Shown: positions 36,120-47,021 of the stretch, in pieces
Numbering within the stretch: the first letter of the stretch is position 1
How the letters are laid out: every line of letters begins with the position of its first letter
NCBI GenBank assembly: GCA_004431415.1
Contig: QPMI01000470.1
Coordinates: forward strand, 310,001-374,000
Origin: Cyanophora paradoxa
Taxonomy: Eukaryota > Glaucocystophyceae > Cyanophorales > Cyanophoraceae
Reading direction: 5' to 3'
DNA length: 64,000 nt
Translations under genes and position numbers: made by a program
The notes under the pieces: generated by a model
What the model saw: only the letters and a program-made list of their open reading frames with translations
What the model was told of the DNA's origin: nothing
The model's database searches: none

Positions 36120-37555
36120 GATCAATGAATGGATGCGCAGCTGCGAATCTCATGATCAATGCAATATCTATTAAGCTCAAACTAGCATTTGCATCCTTAT
36201 AATTATGGTTAATGTGTCTCTTAAGAGATCTATAGCTAGAGCTCGAGTCTGCGCCAACGAACGTACTGCGTCTCCGGCTCCAGGTCGGCCACGAACGTGC
36301 TGCCGGGCCGTCCACGTGCACGTCAGAATTGCAAGGGCGAATTCGAATTCGAAATTCGAAGGGGCGGGGCCTTCGATTCGCACTTGGCGGAGGCGCGGAA
36401 GGCCTCGACGAGGGGGTCGGGGGCGACGCCGGCGCCCCAGATGCACGTCCCGAAGGGCAGCGTCCCCGCCTGCACGGCGCCCGTCGCGTGGTACGTCGTT
36501 TCGAACGCCAGCTCGTCAGAACCGAAATTCGCACGTCAGATCCAACCGAAATTCGCACGTCAGATTGAATTTCGCGCACGGGCCCGGGTGCGCGATTTCG
36601 CGCCGGGGGCCAGGGCGGCGAACGCGCGTGTTGAGGTGGACGTCGACGCCGAGCTTGCGGTAGCGCTCGAAGGCCACCTCCCGCAGCTTCTTCTTGAACT
36701 ACGCGGCCGGGCCGTGGTCAGCCAGCGCGCGCGCGGCGGAAGATTCGAATTCACCGCGAAATTCGCCACAGCGTTCGAATTCGTCGAACGTCGAGCGCCT
36801 GCGGCGGCCGCGGGATCGAAGGCCACAATCACGGAATATATTGTATAGCTAGTAGATTTCGCGGATGCGAGATTGTTTTCACGGCAGTCGCATTTGAGTA
36901 CTCGACTTCGAACTCGACGTCCGCGTCTGTCTTGATCTTGTAGGCGTCCTTCGCCGTCGGCCGGCAGCGCACCAGCTGCCCGCCCGCCCGCCGGCGCCCG
37001 TCAGTCTCAGTCTGGCCCCGTGTGGCGGTGCGAGCCCAAGGCCTAGGGCCTTTGAATCCAGCTTGCCTTGCCGACGGGGGTCGACGGCTTCGTAGTACGT
37101 CGCGTGTGGCTGCGCCTTGTACATGTGGATCGGTTCGACGATCTGCGGCGCGGTAGCGACCGCGATCGGGATCAGGAGAAGCCGCTGGCCGATCGCGACG
37201 CGGGTGAAGCTTAAGAGTGGCGCTCACCGATCGGAACTCGACGGACCCGGCCCGACCGCAGACGCAGGGACTCAGGGAGGAGGGGCGTGAAGACGAAGCT
37301 GAGCGGCGAGGCGATCGCGAAGAGTCGGAAAACTCGACGAACTCGAAAACGGCGCGCGCGATCGCACAACCGTCGGACGTCGGTCATGCTCGGGTCGAGA
37401 TCCTTGGCAATCGCGTGGCCTGCGGTCCGGGGGCGTTGGCTTTTATTTCGTTCAAGATTCGAACGAGCCTCGGATCCCCCGGAGCTCGAGGCCGTTAACG
37501 AAATCGAAGAAAACGGACCGCCCCAGCCCGTGCCGAGGATGACGACGCGTTGCAT
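36120..37555 (-). pseudogene. Type II NAD(P)H dehydrogenase-like exons, possibly decayed
   Basis: Several separate minus-strand pieces match NDH-2 in order: a dinucleotide-binding start MQRVVILGTGWGG (37,555 down); a piece of the FAD-domain core, FVFTPLLPES (~37,290); IVEPIHMYKAQPHATYYEAV (~37,130); FEVEYS (~36,910); KKKLREVAFERYRKLGVDVH (~36,680); and ETTYHATGAVQAGTLPFGT then WGAGVAPDPLVEAF (~36,450). NDH-2 enzymes are single-polypeptide, non-proton-pumping NADH:quinone oxidoreductases of mitochondria. Long introns or insertions full of AATTCGAATTC tracts separate the pieces. Conserved residues before FTPLLP are not evident, so it may be a broken copy. Confidence 0.45.
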
Positions 37556-37599
37556 TTCCCCGCGGAAGACGCGCGGCCGCTGGCCTGCTCATGTTCACT

Positions 37600-38570
37600 G
37601 AGGCCTGCTCGCAATTAATATGATGAGCTGATATTAATATGAATCCGATGCAAGCGCCACTGGACCGTGCATTCGCTCACGACCAGCGATATCTATCGTG
37701 AATCATTAATATTAATTTTAGCTTGGTCGCGCATGCGCACAGGCACTGCGGCTGGGCGACGCCCTTGCGGCCGTACGCGCGTGCTCGAGGAAGTGCCACG
37801 CGTACGGTAATCCACAGCGCTCTGGTACACGGAGAGACCTTCACGGCGCGCGCGTCAGAAGAAGGCTAGGGTAATTGTAGAATAATTTATTTCGCTCATG
37901 ATCACCTGTTTGGCGTTGGAGATTGCCTGCTCTTCTGCGGCCTTCTTCGAGGGATGTGACGACGGCGTCGGCGTGGAGTCGCCGAGTCGAACCGGTACCA
38001 CTCCGCCGACGCCGACGGCGCCGGCTGCGCTGCAGCTGCCTCGCGCGGGCGGCAAAGGTTCGACCACGGCCGGCGAAGAACTCGCGCGCGGCGGCTCCCG
38101 GAGTCCGCAAGGCTCCGCAAGGCTCCGATATCGACATTAAAATATCGACGCCCTTGCAATTAATCATGAGCTCGAATATAGCTGCCATCAGTGCGGCAAG
38201 CAGCTGCAGCTGCCGGGCGCGCCGGCGCCGTTGCCACCGGCAATTAACGACGCGTACTTGTCTTTCGCTTGTACTAGTTCCTGTGATCATCGGATATGGA
38301 TTCATATGCGCACGCATGATCACGGCCTGTTTCTTCTGATTTAACGTTTGTCTCAGAGTCTTGCACAAAGATCCCTGCAAGACTTCATCTTCAAAAGGCT
38401 TCTGTGCACGTGTTAACGTTCTTATGCTCACTTTCCGAAATTAAGAAAATTCGGTTCGGCCGCCGGGCCGCCTGTTAATTCCCTGTTCCGAACATGTGCA
38501 AAGTTCGAAGCACGTCGCACTAAACTGATTCACTGAACTTACACTGCGACAAGACATTGGCTCCTAGTAG
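37600..38570. other. Spacer without a recognised gene
   Basis: Open frames exist on both strands around 37,850-38,400 but show no family motifs and low-complexity Arg-rich translation. Likely intergenic. Confidence 0.4.
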
Positions 38571-38574
38571 CCTC

Positions 38575-40915
38575 CTACGCGGGCTCTGCAGGCGCATGCG
38601 GCACGGCCGCCGGCACCGGCGCCGGCGGCCGCGCGCGGAGCAGCCGCTCGCGCAGCTCCCGCTCGCGTTCCAGGCCGCCCTCCGGGGGCGCGGGGGCTGA
38701 GGGCGGCCCGGGGGCCCCAGACAGGCCCAAGCCGTGGCCAGAGAGGAGCCGATGCGCCGCCGCCGGGTCGGGGGGAGGGGGGTACGCAGCGGCAGACGAG
38801 GGGCCTAAGCCCGAGAGGAGCCGCTGAGCCGCCGCCGGGTCGGGGGGAGGGGGGTACGCAGCGGCAGACGAGGGGCCTAAGCTCGAGAGGAGCCGCTGAG
38901 CCGCCGCCGGGTCGGGGGGAGGGGGGTACGCAGCGGCAGACGAGGGGCCTGAGCCCGATAGAAGCCGCTGCGCCGCCGCCGGGTCGGGGGGAGGGGGATA
39001 CGCAGCGGCAGACGAGGGGCCTAAGCCCGAGAGGAGCCGCTGCGCGGCCGCCGGGTCGGGGGGAGGGGGGTACGCAGAAGCAGATGAGGGGGTCGCGGCT
39101 GGGGAGTCGAGTGGACAGGAGGAGCGGGAGGGGGAAACGCTGGAAGGGGTACCGGAGGGATACGGGGGCCGAACGGGGCGCCTGGCCGTAAGCGCGTCGA
39201 CCCCGGGGGGGTACCACCGCGGCCGCTTGGCCGCGGGGCGGGGCTGGGAGCCCCATTCAGGCGCGGGGCGGGGAGGGGCGGCCGCGGCGGGGCTTGCCGG
39301 CTCGCAGCGGCGTTCGGAGGGCGCAGGGGAGGAGGGAGACGCAGCATCGGAACTGACTGCCTCCGGCAATGGCTCAGGCTGGCACTGAGGTCGAGGCGGA
39401 GGCTGAGGTTCAGGCGGGCGGGGAGGGGGGGACGGCGGCCGGTCGGGGACCAGGGAAGTCCGCGCGGGGCCCCCACGGGCGATCCCCACGGGTTGCGGCA
39501 GCCACCGCGGCCGCTTCGGGCGAGGCTGCGGACCGCTGTGGGGAGGGGCCCCGCCGGCGCTGGGGGGTACCCCGCTTTCGCTGGGGGGGCGAGGAGGCGA
39601 CGGGGACCGGTCGTGGCCGGTTGGGGGGTACGGCGGCGTCGCCGAGGGCCGTGGGGCGTGCTGGAGGGGTGGGGGCTTGGAGGGGCTGTCGAGGGGCCGG
39701 TGGCCCGGGCGCCCCCGCGCCCCCCGCGAGGGTCCGGAACGGGGGTACGTGGGCGAGGGAGGTCTCGCAGAAGGGCCCGAGGGGTACGGTGGCGGCCCGC
39801 CGCGTTCGCTGGGGGGCGCGGGCCCGGAGGAGCGGGGGCTGGGGGATACGCGATCGGTGCGCCCCGACCCCAAGCAGGGAGAAGAGGAGGGAGACGCGGG
39901 GGAGGAGCGGACGGGGGGTACCGGGTCGGCGCCCGGCGTGGCGGGAGCGACGGGCTCGCGGGGAGGGGAGGCGGGGCAGGGGGCCGGCCGGACGGGTACG
40001 GGAGGGGCGCGGGCCTGGCGGGGCGCCCGGGGGGGAGGGGGCGGCCGGGAAGGGGGTACGTTGACCGGAAAGATCCGCTGGGGGGCTACGCTCAGTACCT
40101 CCACCCCGCAGGGAACGTCACCGGACGGCGGAGGCTCCGCGAGCTCCTGGGAGGGGTACATCGCCGGCATGGCGATGGGGGGGTACGGATCGCTCTCGTC
40201 GGGAAAGGAGGGGGCGGGCGAGCCGGGCTCGAAAGGAGCGTCCTCCGAAGGCTCCGAGGAGGGCGGGCCGGGGTAGGGTACGATTGCGCCGCTCCGGGGG
40301 GAGAGGGGCGGGCCCTCCGGGGGCCGTGACGGGTCTGGGGGCGTCGAGCCGGTGGACGCGCCGTTATCGTCCAAGGGACGGCCGGCGGCCCCGCCGCGGC
40401 CTCCGCGCCGCCCATGGCGCCCGTGCCCACCTCGCCAGCCGCCGCGCCGCAGATCCCCGTACCGGCTGGGCTGCGCCGGCGGTTCCGGCGGACCGTACGG
40501 CACGCCAAACTTGACCTCGTTGTACCACTGCTCTTCCGCAACGCGCTCGCGCTCGTACGGAGGCGGCGGCCGCTCCGACCGCGTTGGCGCTGCACGGCCG
40601 GTCGGCGGGTCGCGCGGCGGCGCGTGAAAAAACCTCAGGAAACTCACCACCGCGATCGCTGGAGACCCCCGCAGCGCCTCCGTCACCGCCGCGCTCGCTG
40701 GAGACCCCGCTAGGCCCGCGCGGGATCTCGGGCGACGTCGCTCGCTGAGGCAGCGCGCTGCAGGCGAGGTTACTGGAAGGAACGGGCCCTAATTCAGCAC
40801 CAGGAATGGCGCCCGCTGCGCACCGTTGGCGCTGTTGCCGCGGCACTCGCACGCCATCCTCTTCGAGCACCCCCTCGAGCTCGCACTCGTCCGGCTCGCG
40901 CCACCGCTTGCTCAT
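38575..40915 (-). CDS. Pro-rich protein with RGG motif and five 24-residue repeats
   Basis: Start at the ATG at 40915 (MSKRWREPDECELEGVLEED). Exon 1 is 40824-40915, exon 2 40648-40757 and exon 3 38575-40589; donors GTGCGC and GTGAGT and acceptors TGCAG keep one frame. After a Tyr/Glu segment (YERERVAEEQWYNEVKFGVP) comes an RGG-type stretch (RRGGWRGGHGRHGRRGGRGG), then a long Pro/Ser/Arg-rich low-complexity region. The C-terminus has five copies of GPSSAAAYPPPPDPAAAQRL-LSGL. RGG boxes suggest RNA or G-rich nucleic acid binding; no folded domain is recognised. It shares an 83-bp upstream gap with SCO1 on the other strand. Confidence 0.6.
38730..39085. repeat. 72-bp tandem repeat, 5 copies
   Basis: Units of GCCGCCGGGTCGGGGGGAGG plus GGGGTACGCAGCGGCAGACGAGGGGCCTAAG and following bases, encoding the 24-residue repeats of the Pro-rich protein. 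Copies differ by a few substitutions. Confidence 0.85.
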
Positions 40916-40998
40916 GCTGGCTCGTGCATGCGCTCTTCTCGCTCCGCGTGTTTCGTCTGGTTCGCCCGGGTACGACCGCACGACAAGTTCGCAACGAA
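40916..40998. promoter_or_regulatory. Shared bidirectional promoter (83 bp)
   Basis: Only 83 bp separates the start codons of the divergent Pro-rich and SCO1 genes. No TATA box is visible. The interval must hold both 5' UTRs and core promoters unless transcripts overlap. Confidence 0.5.
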
Positions 40999-42413
40999 AT
41001 GCTGGGACGCCTAGCCGCCGCCTCCGTCAGCCGGGCCGCTCTGCGGCTGACGAGGCCATGCTCGGCAGCACGCATACAGGCCGCCGCGACGGGTGCTCCG
41101 CGCCCGCCGCGCCGCCGTCCGCGCGTGACGTTCCGCCGCAGCGCGTGCGGCGTACTCGACGGCCGGCGGCCCCACACCGGGATCTAGCTCCGGTTCCAGC
41201 TCTGGCTCTGGCTCCGGCTCCAGCGCGCCGGTCAAGGAGCTCTCCGCATCGACGAAGCAGGTGGGCGATGCGACGTCATGCGCCCCGCCCCGCTCCGCCG
41301 AGCCCGACGCCGACGCTGCGCGCAGGCGAACCGCATGACACTCCTCTCCGTTCTCATGTTCGGCGCTGTGAGCGGCGGCCTGTATTACGTCTTCCACGAC
41401 GAGAAGAAGCAGGTCGACGAGCACCGCACAGGCGAGCGAGCGAGCGAGCGGGAGCGCGCGCCGCCGCCGTGTGGCGCGGTGCTAACGTACATATGCACGC
41501 GCGCGCGCTCGCGCAGGCGTTCGCTCGACGGGCGCCCCGGCTCTCGGCGGACGCTTCCAGCTTCTCGACCATTACGGCCGCACCGTCACGGTTCCCGACT
41601 CGTACCTCGGCGACTGGCTTTTGATCTACTTCGGCTTCACGAACTGTCCGGATATCTGCCCCGACGAGCTCGAGAAGCTCAGCCAGGCTGTCGACATCAT
41701 CGGCGCGCCGCGCCCGCCCGCCCGCCGCGCCCGCCGGCTCGTGCCGCGGCCGCCTGACGCGCGGCGCGGCGCAGACTTGGACGAGAAGCTGGGTCCCCGA
41801 GTCGTGCCTATGTTCATCTCAATCGACCCCGCGCGCGACACTGTGACGCAGGTCGCCACCTACGTCAAGGGCGCGTTCTCGCGTACCCCCCTTCCAGCGC
41901 CCCCCGCCGCGCGCTCACGCGCCCGCAGAGTTTCACCCGCGGATGGTGGGCCTCACGGGTACAGTGGAGCAGGTCCGCGAGGCCGCCAAGGCGTACCGCG
42001 TCTACTTCTCGAAGGGTCCGTAACCCTCCCCCCCCGCTTTTTGCCCCCTCCACGCGTCGAGAATCCTGGGTACAGGCGAGGTCGTCGGGGAAGATTACCT
42101 GGTCGACCACTCGATCATCATGTACCTCGTCGACCCCGAGGGTACCCGAATTCCGGTTATGGTTCTCAAAGTCCGGGTTCGATTCCCCTCGCAGGCAATT
42201 TCAAGGAGTACTTCGGCAAGAGCTACACTGCCCCGCAGATGGCATCGAAGGTGCGCGGGTCCCCATTCTTAAGCCCCGGACGCGTTTGAATTCGATCCGA
42301 ATTCGATCCGGCAGATCGCGTACCTGATCCGCCAGCGGGAGTCCGAGCGCCCCTTCATGGACCGCGTGAGGGACTGGATCCAGCGCCGCTACACGCCCAA
42401 GGCCCCGACCTAG
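40999..42413 (+). CDS. SCO1: SCO1/SenC-type mitochondrial copper chaperone, 9 exons
   Basis: Nine exons: 40999-41092, 41142-41260, 41326-~41439, ~41519-41702, 41775-41870, 41929-42015, 42076-42141, 42195-42250 and 42315-42413. The N-terminus ([20 protein letters not shown]) looks like a mitochondrial transit peptide. It is followed by one membrane helix ([19 protein letters not shown]). The thioredoxin-fold domain has the copper-binding Cys pair in [15 protein letters not shown] and the His in [18 protein letters not shown]1 delivers copper to the CuA site of cytochrome oxidase at the inner membrane. The introns after exons 3, 4 and 5 read best with GC donors (GCGAGC, GCGCGC, GCGCGT). The last exon ends RRYTPKAPT. 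All key residues are present. Confidence 0.92.
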
Positions 42414-42655
42414 GTTTGGACTTCGCCAGGCCAAGTGGCTGCAGCTCTTGGAATTCGAATTCAAAATCGAATTCGGCCGCGGCGCATGGACGGGGCGCTG
42501 GCGCGGCTGCCGGGCGCTGAGCGTGTGCTCTAAGAGGAAAGCCGGGCCGTGCGATAGGGATCCGGACGTCAAATGATGATCATCAGATATTACGGAACTC
42601 AAGCATCAAATTCATGATCAGGCTTAGCAGCGGACAGGATCGTCTGACTCTATAT
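42414..42655. other. Tail-to-tail spacer
   Basis: Between the convergent SCO1 and parvulin genes. Contains GAATTCGAATTCAAAATCGA and TGATGATCATCA. Must hold both 3' ends. Confidence 0.5.
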
Positions 42656-43404
42656 CTACCCAAGGCGGATGATGAGGTGCAGCCCCGACTCGGTGTCGAC
42701 GACGCCGGACATCTGTCCGACCTGCGCGGCGGGGCGGCGGGGCGCTCAGGGACATCGAATTGGCGGAGGAAGGGGCTTGGCCACCTGCAGGGCGAAAGAC
42801 GCATCCTCGAACGGCTTCTGCATGTCGCCTGCGTGCGCATTCGAAAGCCATTAGACTGGAGCCCAGCCGCCGCGGCACCCAGCGGTGCGAGCCGCACCGC
42901 GCCCGAAGAAGCCGAGGTCGCCGCCCGCGCGAGCGGAGCTGCAGTCGCTCTCCGTCTTCGCCAGATCCTGAAGAGTGACCTCCCCGCGATCGATCCGGGC
43001 CTTGTGTGCTGCGGGCGCTCGAGAGCTCAAGACAAAGTTCTCGCGGGAGAGTTCCAGGATGGGGGCTCTTAGGGGAGAGGCTGGGCGTGGGACCCGGCTC
43101 ATTGTTACGTGCGTCTCTGGCGTACACGCGTACCGAGCAGAATCTGCATGGCCTCCTCTGCGGGCAGCGATCAGCGCGGCAGAAGAGGCCAACGGGAGCT
43201 GGACGGCGTGGGGTGCCGTTCGACGCGTGCTTGTCGATTCTAGAACGCCAAATGGCGCCGCAAGCCAGGACGCAGCACGCCGCAAGCCTCGCGTCAGCGC
43301 GACGAACCTTTCGAGCGGGTAATATTCTGCTCCTTCCACGACGACGGCCTCCGCGAGCCGCGGTGCTTCACTAGCAGGTGCGCACAGCGAACTTTGTCGG
43401 GCAT
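42656..43404 (-). CDS. PIN1: Pin1-type parvulin peptidyl-prolyl isomerase, 113 aa, 5 exons
   Basis: Exons 43308-43404, 43134-43157 (24 nt), 42898-43008, 42785-42828 and 42656-42721 join in one frame. Start [19 protein letters not shown] carries the catalytic-core His and the basic phosphate-binding cluster. Then come [19 protein letters not shown], the catalytic Cys region [39 protein letters not shown] and the C-terminal His in [11 protein letters not shown]. The enzyme isomerises phospho-Ser/Thr-Pro bonds. There is no WW domain, so it resembles the single-domain plant-type Pin1. Head-to-head with RCC2, 84 bp between starts. Confidence 0.93.
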
Positions 43405-43488
43405 GGTTAGAATTTGTTTGAGACGAGGGGTACAGCGCCATTTCAGACACACCTGTCGTCAAGCGGCCAACCGAGCCCCGACAACGCG
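43405..43488. promoter_or_regulatory. Shared bidirectional promoter (84 bp)
   Basis: The gap between the parvulin and RCC2 start codons. No TATA box. The size nearly equals the other two divergent gaps in this window (83 and 81 bp). Confidence 0.5.
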
Positions 43489-46400
43489 ATGGCGGCTCCC
43501 TCAGCGCCCGTCGCGGCAGCGGGCGAAGTCCTGCTTGCAGGTGCGGCTTCCGACTCCCGCGTAATCCTGCCGCTTCGACCGTCAGTCTCGGGCTCTCGAC
43601 GGCTTCTAAACCCACGTACACACTATATGGGATCAACATCCGGGCCTCCCCGCGTCCCCACTGAGTCCGCGGCCCGCGCCATGAACCTATCATCGACCTC
43701 TTGCCCGATCCGCTTGCCGCACGACTTCCCTTCGATTTCTAGTGTACCGGACCTTTCCGCGAACCACCCCGATGACCGACCTTGTCGCTGCTAGCCAATG
43801 CGGACCTCGGCTCACACGGGACGCGCCTCTGACGGATTTCCGCCGTGCCCGCAGGCTGTACATCGTGGGCGATCACTGGGAAAGACATGCCGGATCCTGC
43901 CGGGAACCTCTTTGCCTTCCACCGCATCAAGCCGCTCATGGGGACCCGGATCAGGCGGGCGGTCACCGGCGGCACGGCGTCGCACAGCATGCTGATCACC
44001 GAAGACGGGAGGTGCCTCGTGTTCGGCAAGAACAACGACGGGCAGCTGGGCCTCGGGGACACGCGGCCGCGGCACATCCCCACGCCCCTCGAACTCCCCA
44101 ACGGCGAGCGCGCCGTCGACTGCGGCATCGGACGCAACTTCACCATCGTGCGTGACTGCCCCCGCCTCACGGCCCGGCCCGGGCCGACCCGGGCCGCCCC
44201 GCCCTGCCGCCGCCGCCGACGCGCGGGCGGCAGGTGCTCACTGAAAGCGGTGCCGCGTACGGGTTCGGCTTCAACAAACGCGGCGAGTGCGGAATCGGTA
44301 TACCCCTTTCCTTCTCCTTCCACTTCGTTCGCATTTCTGATCTCTGCCGCGCCCGCAGGCAACACTAGCGACAAGGCGAGCACGCAGCCGCGCCCCGAAT
44401 CCCGCCCCTTTCTGAGCCCTGGCCCCAGGTCTTGCGGCCTACGCCGGTCAAAATCTCCTCGAAAATCGTCAAGGTCGCGTGCGGGGTGCGCAGATGTACC
44501 CCACCTCGATCCCTGTACCCCGCGCGACCCGCCCCCTCGCCCCAGGACTACTTCACGATTATCATCGATGAGGCGGGGCGCGGTGCGGCGGGCCCCGCGG
44601 GGTACGGCGACCCGCGGTCGTCTCCGATGCCCCCTCGCAGCGTTCTCGTTCGGTCACCCTGAGAAGAACGTCCTCGGTACCCCCACGCCGCCCGCCCATC
44701 CACCCGCCCGCCGCCGCCCCCGCGCCGCCCGGCGAGCCGACCCGCCACGCGCGCAGGCCACGGGACGGACTACCAGTTCATAGAGACGAACAAAGTCTCT
44801 TTCGCACCGCAGCCAACGCCCAAGCCCGTGCGGGTGCGCATCGTACTCCCCGTCATCAAATCCCCCAGCGCGCGCTCGCTTCTGCGCGGGCCGACGTTGT
44901 GGGCCGCACGTACCCCAGGGCCTCGAGGGCAAGAAGATCACGATGGTAGCGTGCGGCAACCAGCACTCGGTACCCCCGTCTCGCGATCCGCTCCCTCCCC
45001 CCTCCGCTGATTCGCGTACCCAGGTGGCGGTGGACGACCAGAACCACGTGTTCAGCTGGGGATTCAACGGGTACGCGTATCCCGCGGCCCTCGGCTTCGC
45101 CCTTCCCGCGCACTCGTTCGAATCCGGTACCCAGGTACGGCCGCCTGGGTACAGGGGACACGAAGGACCAGCCCAGTGCGGTCGAACTCAAGAGCTTCAA
45201 GCCGCGCGAGGGTACCCCGCCCTCCCTTCTCCCCCCTTGTGCCCGCTTCTCTGAGCCTGTCTTCTCGCAGGGTACTCCAGTCTCAAGGCCGTCGCGTGCG
45301 GGTCCGTTCGCCCCTCCGCCCCGTACCCTCCCCTCCACCCTCTGATCCCGTACCCGTACCCCAGGGCTGCTGTTTCGATGGCTATCCTTGCGACGAAGGA
45401 GTGTTACATGTGGGGCCAGGTCAAGAAGACGGGCGACAGCTGGTGCGCGCGCGCCGCGCGCCCTCCTCCGCTCTGCTTCGGCCTGCCCGCGCGCGCGTCT
45501 CGCGCCTAGCGCCTCCTCGCGCCGCCCGCCATCCTGATGCATCGTACCCCCCGCCAGGATGACTCCCAAGTCTCACCCGGAGCTCGCTGGATGGGACACC
45601 AGGTGACCCCGCCCTCCCTCCTTCACCCTCTCCCTGCAATCGTACCCCTGACGCAACGCCGTACCCAGGGCGGCGTCCGCGGGTTCCTCGACGTACTTTG
45701 TGGCGGCAGACAAGAGCACTATCTGCTGGGGTATGGGATCCACGGGCGAGCTCGGGTGCGGTACCCCCGTCGCCTCTCTTCCCCGCCGAAGCTCATCTCG
45801 TACCCGCGCAGCCTCGGCGTCGGCGGCCCCAAGTCTTCGGCGAACCCCCGCAAGGCATCTCCCCCCGCTTTTTTTTCACTTTCACCCCTAACCTGTACCC
45901 CCTTCCAGGTGGACGGGCTGGAAGGCCTGGTCACCCTTTCGTGCGCTACCCCCCCTTCCCGTTTTCTCGAGGTTCCCGTATCCCCCTGACTCCCCCGAAA
46001 AAAGGGTCTCGGCCGGCCAGTCGCACACGCTCGTGGTCGTCGACGCGGACGCGGGCGCGGCGTTCCTCGAGAAGTGTGTACCCCTCTTCCAAAAAAAACA
46101 CTCGGTTCTTGCATCCTTCTAGCTAGCTGAATCACTCGCAGGTTCCCCGTCTACGAGCCGGAGGAGAAGGCGTACACGCCCAAGCCGGGGATGGAGGCCG
46201 CCGCGGGGGGGGAGGAGGGCGCCGAGAAGAAGAAGGGGCGGGGGCGGGCCCCCGGCGGCGGCGCCGCCGCGCCGGCCCCCGTGCGCACCGCCCCCTCCTC
46301 TCCCCATTCTTCATCCATCCATCTCTAAGATCTCTATCATAAGATCTCTAAGATCTCTATCCTTAGATCTCTATCCTAAGATCTCTAAGATCTCTATCCT

Positions 46401-46583
46401 AAGATCTCTTGGATCTCTAAGATCCCCCCGCAGAAAAAGGCGAAGCCGACGTACAATGAGGAGGACGAGCTGGGCACGGACAGCGGGGAGGGCGAGCCGG
46501 ATCCGGACGACGACGAGTGGGGCAAGTCCAAGAAGAAGAAGGCAAAGGGCAAGGGCAAGGGCAAGGGCAAGGGCGGCCGCTGA
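43489..46583 (+). CDS. RCC2: RCC2-like (TD-60) RCC1-repeat protein, multi-exon
   Basis: Exon 1 (43489-43540, MAAPSAPVAAAGEVLLAG) joins in phase to 43854 (CTSWAITGKDMPDP), which fixes the start. RCC1-type blades follow: HSMLITEDGRCLVFGKNNDG, ECGIG, HVFSWGFNGY (~45,050), ATKECYMWGQVKKTG (~45,395), VAADKSTICWGMGSTGELGC (~45,705) and QSHTLVVVDADAG (~46,020). The order, and the last blades in particular, match RCC2 rather than RCC1. RCC2 is a beta-propeller protein of the chromosomal passenger/centromere pathway with proposed Rac/RalA links. The C-terminus is a Lys/Gly-rich tail ending KGKGKGGR, with an acidic EPDPDDDEW segment. An intron at 46,320-46,430 is made of AGATCTCTA repeats. Confidence 0.85.
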
Positions 46584-47021
46584 GGGTAGGGTAGGGTAGT
46601 GGGAATGCGTTTGCTGTACCGGTGTACTTGAACAACACGATGCGGCCCGCGGCCCCGGCCCCGGCCCCGGCCGCTTGTGTTGCCCGCCCATGCACTGAGC
46701 TCTAGATCTGCTGGCGGGACCGGTTCTGCTACCGGTTCATGCGTGGGGGAATTCGCCAGGCTGCGCCCGGCGGCCCAGTGATATGATTGCGATCGCGAGC
46801 CCGGGCCGGGTCGGCGCCGGCCCAGTGATATGATTGGTCACATGCGCTGGGCCGGCCCGAAGGGCGGGAGGAGAGCGTTTGTTGTATCATAGTATTGGCG
46901 TACTCGAGCAACACTGTGACACGCCGTGACGTGTGCCCCCTGCCCGGCCCTAGCCCCCCCGCAGGGCTAGGGCTGCATTTGAGGGGACGGAATTCGCCAG
47001 GGGACGGGCCGGCCCGGCGGG
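46584..47021. other. Tail-to-tail spacer
   Basis: Between convergent RCC2 and fructosamine-kinase genes. Contains near-repeats of GTATTG/GTACTTGAGCAACAC (46,615 and 46,900) and of GGCCCAGTGATATGATTG (46,775 and 46,820). No gene seen. Confidence 0.5.

Noticed and set aside
42150-42195. tRNA-like GGGTTCGATTCCC inside SCO1
   Set aside because: Falls in the intron before exon 8 with no cloverleaf around it; at most a tRNA-derived scrap.
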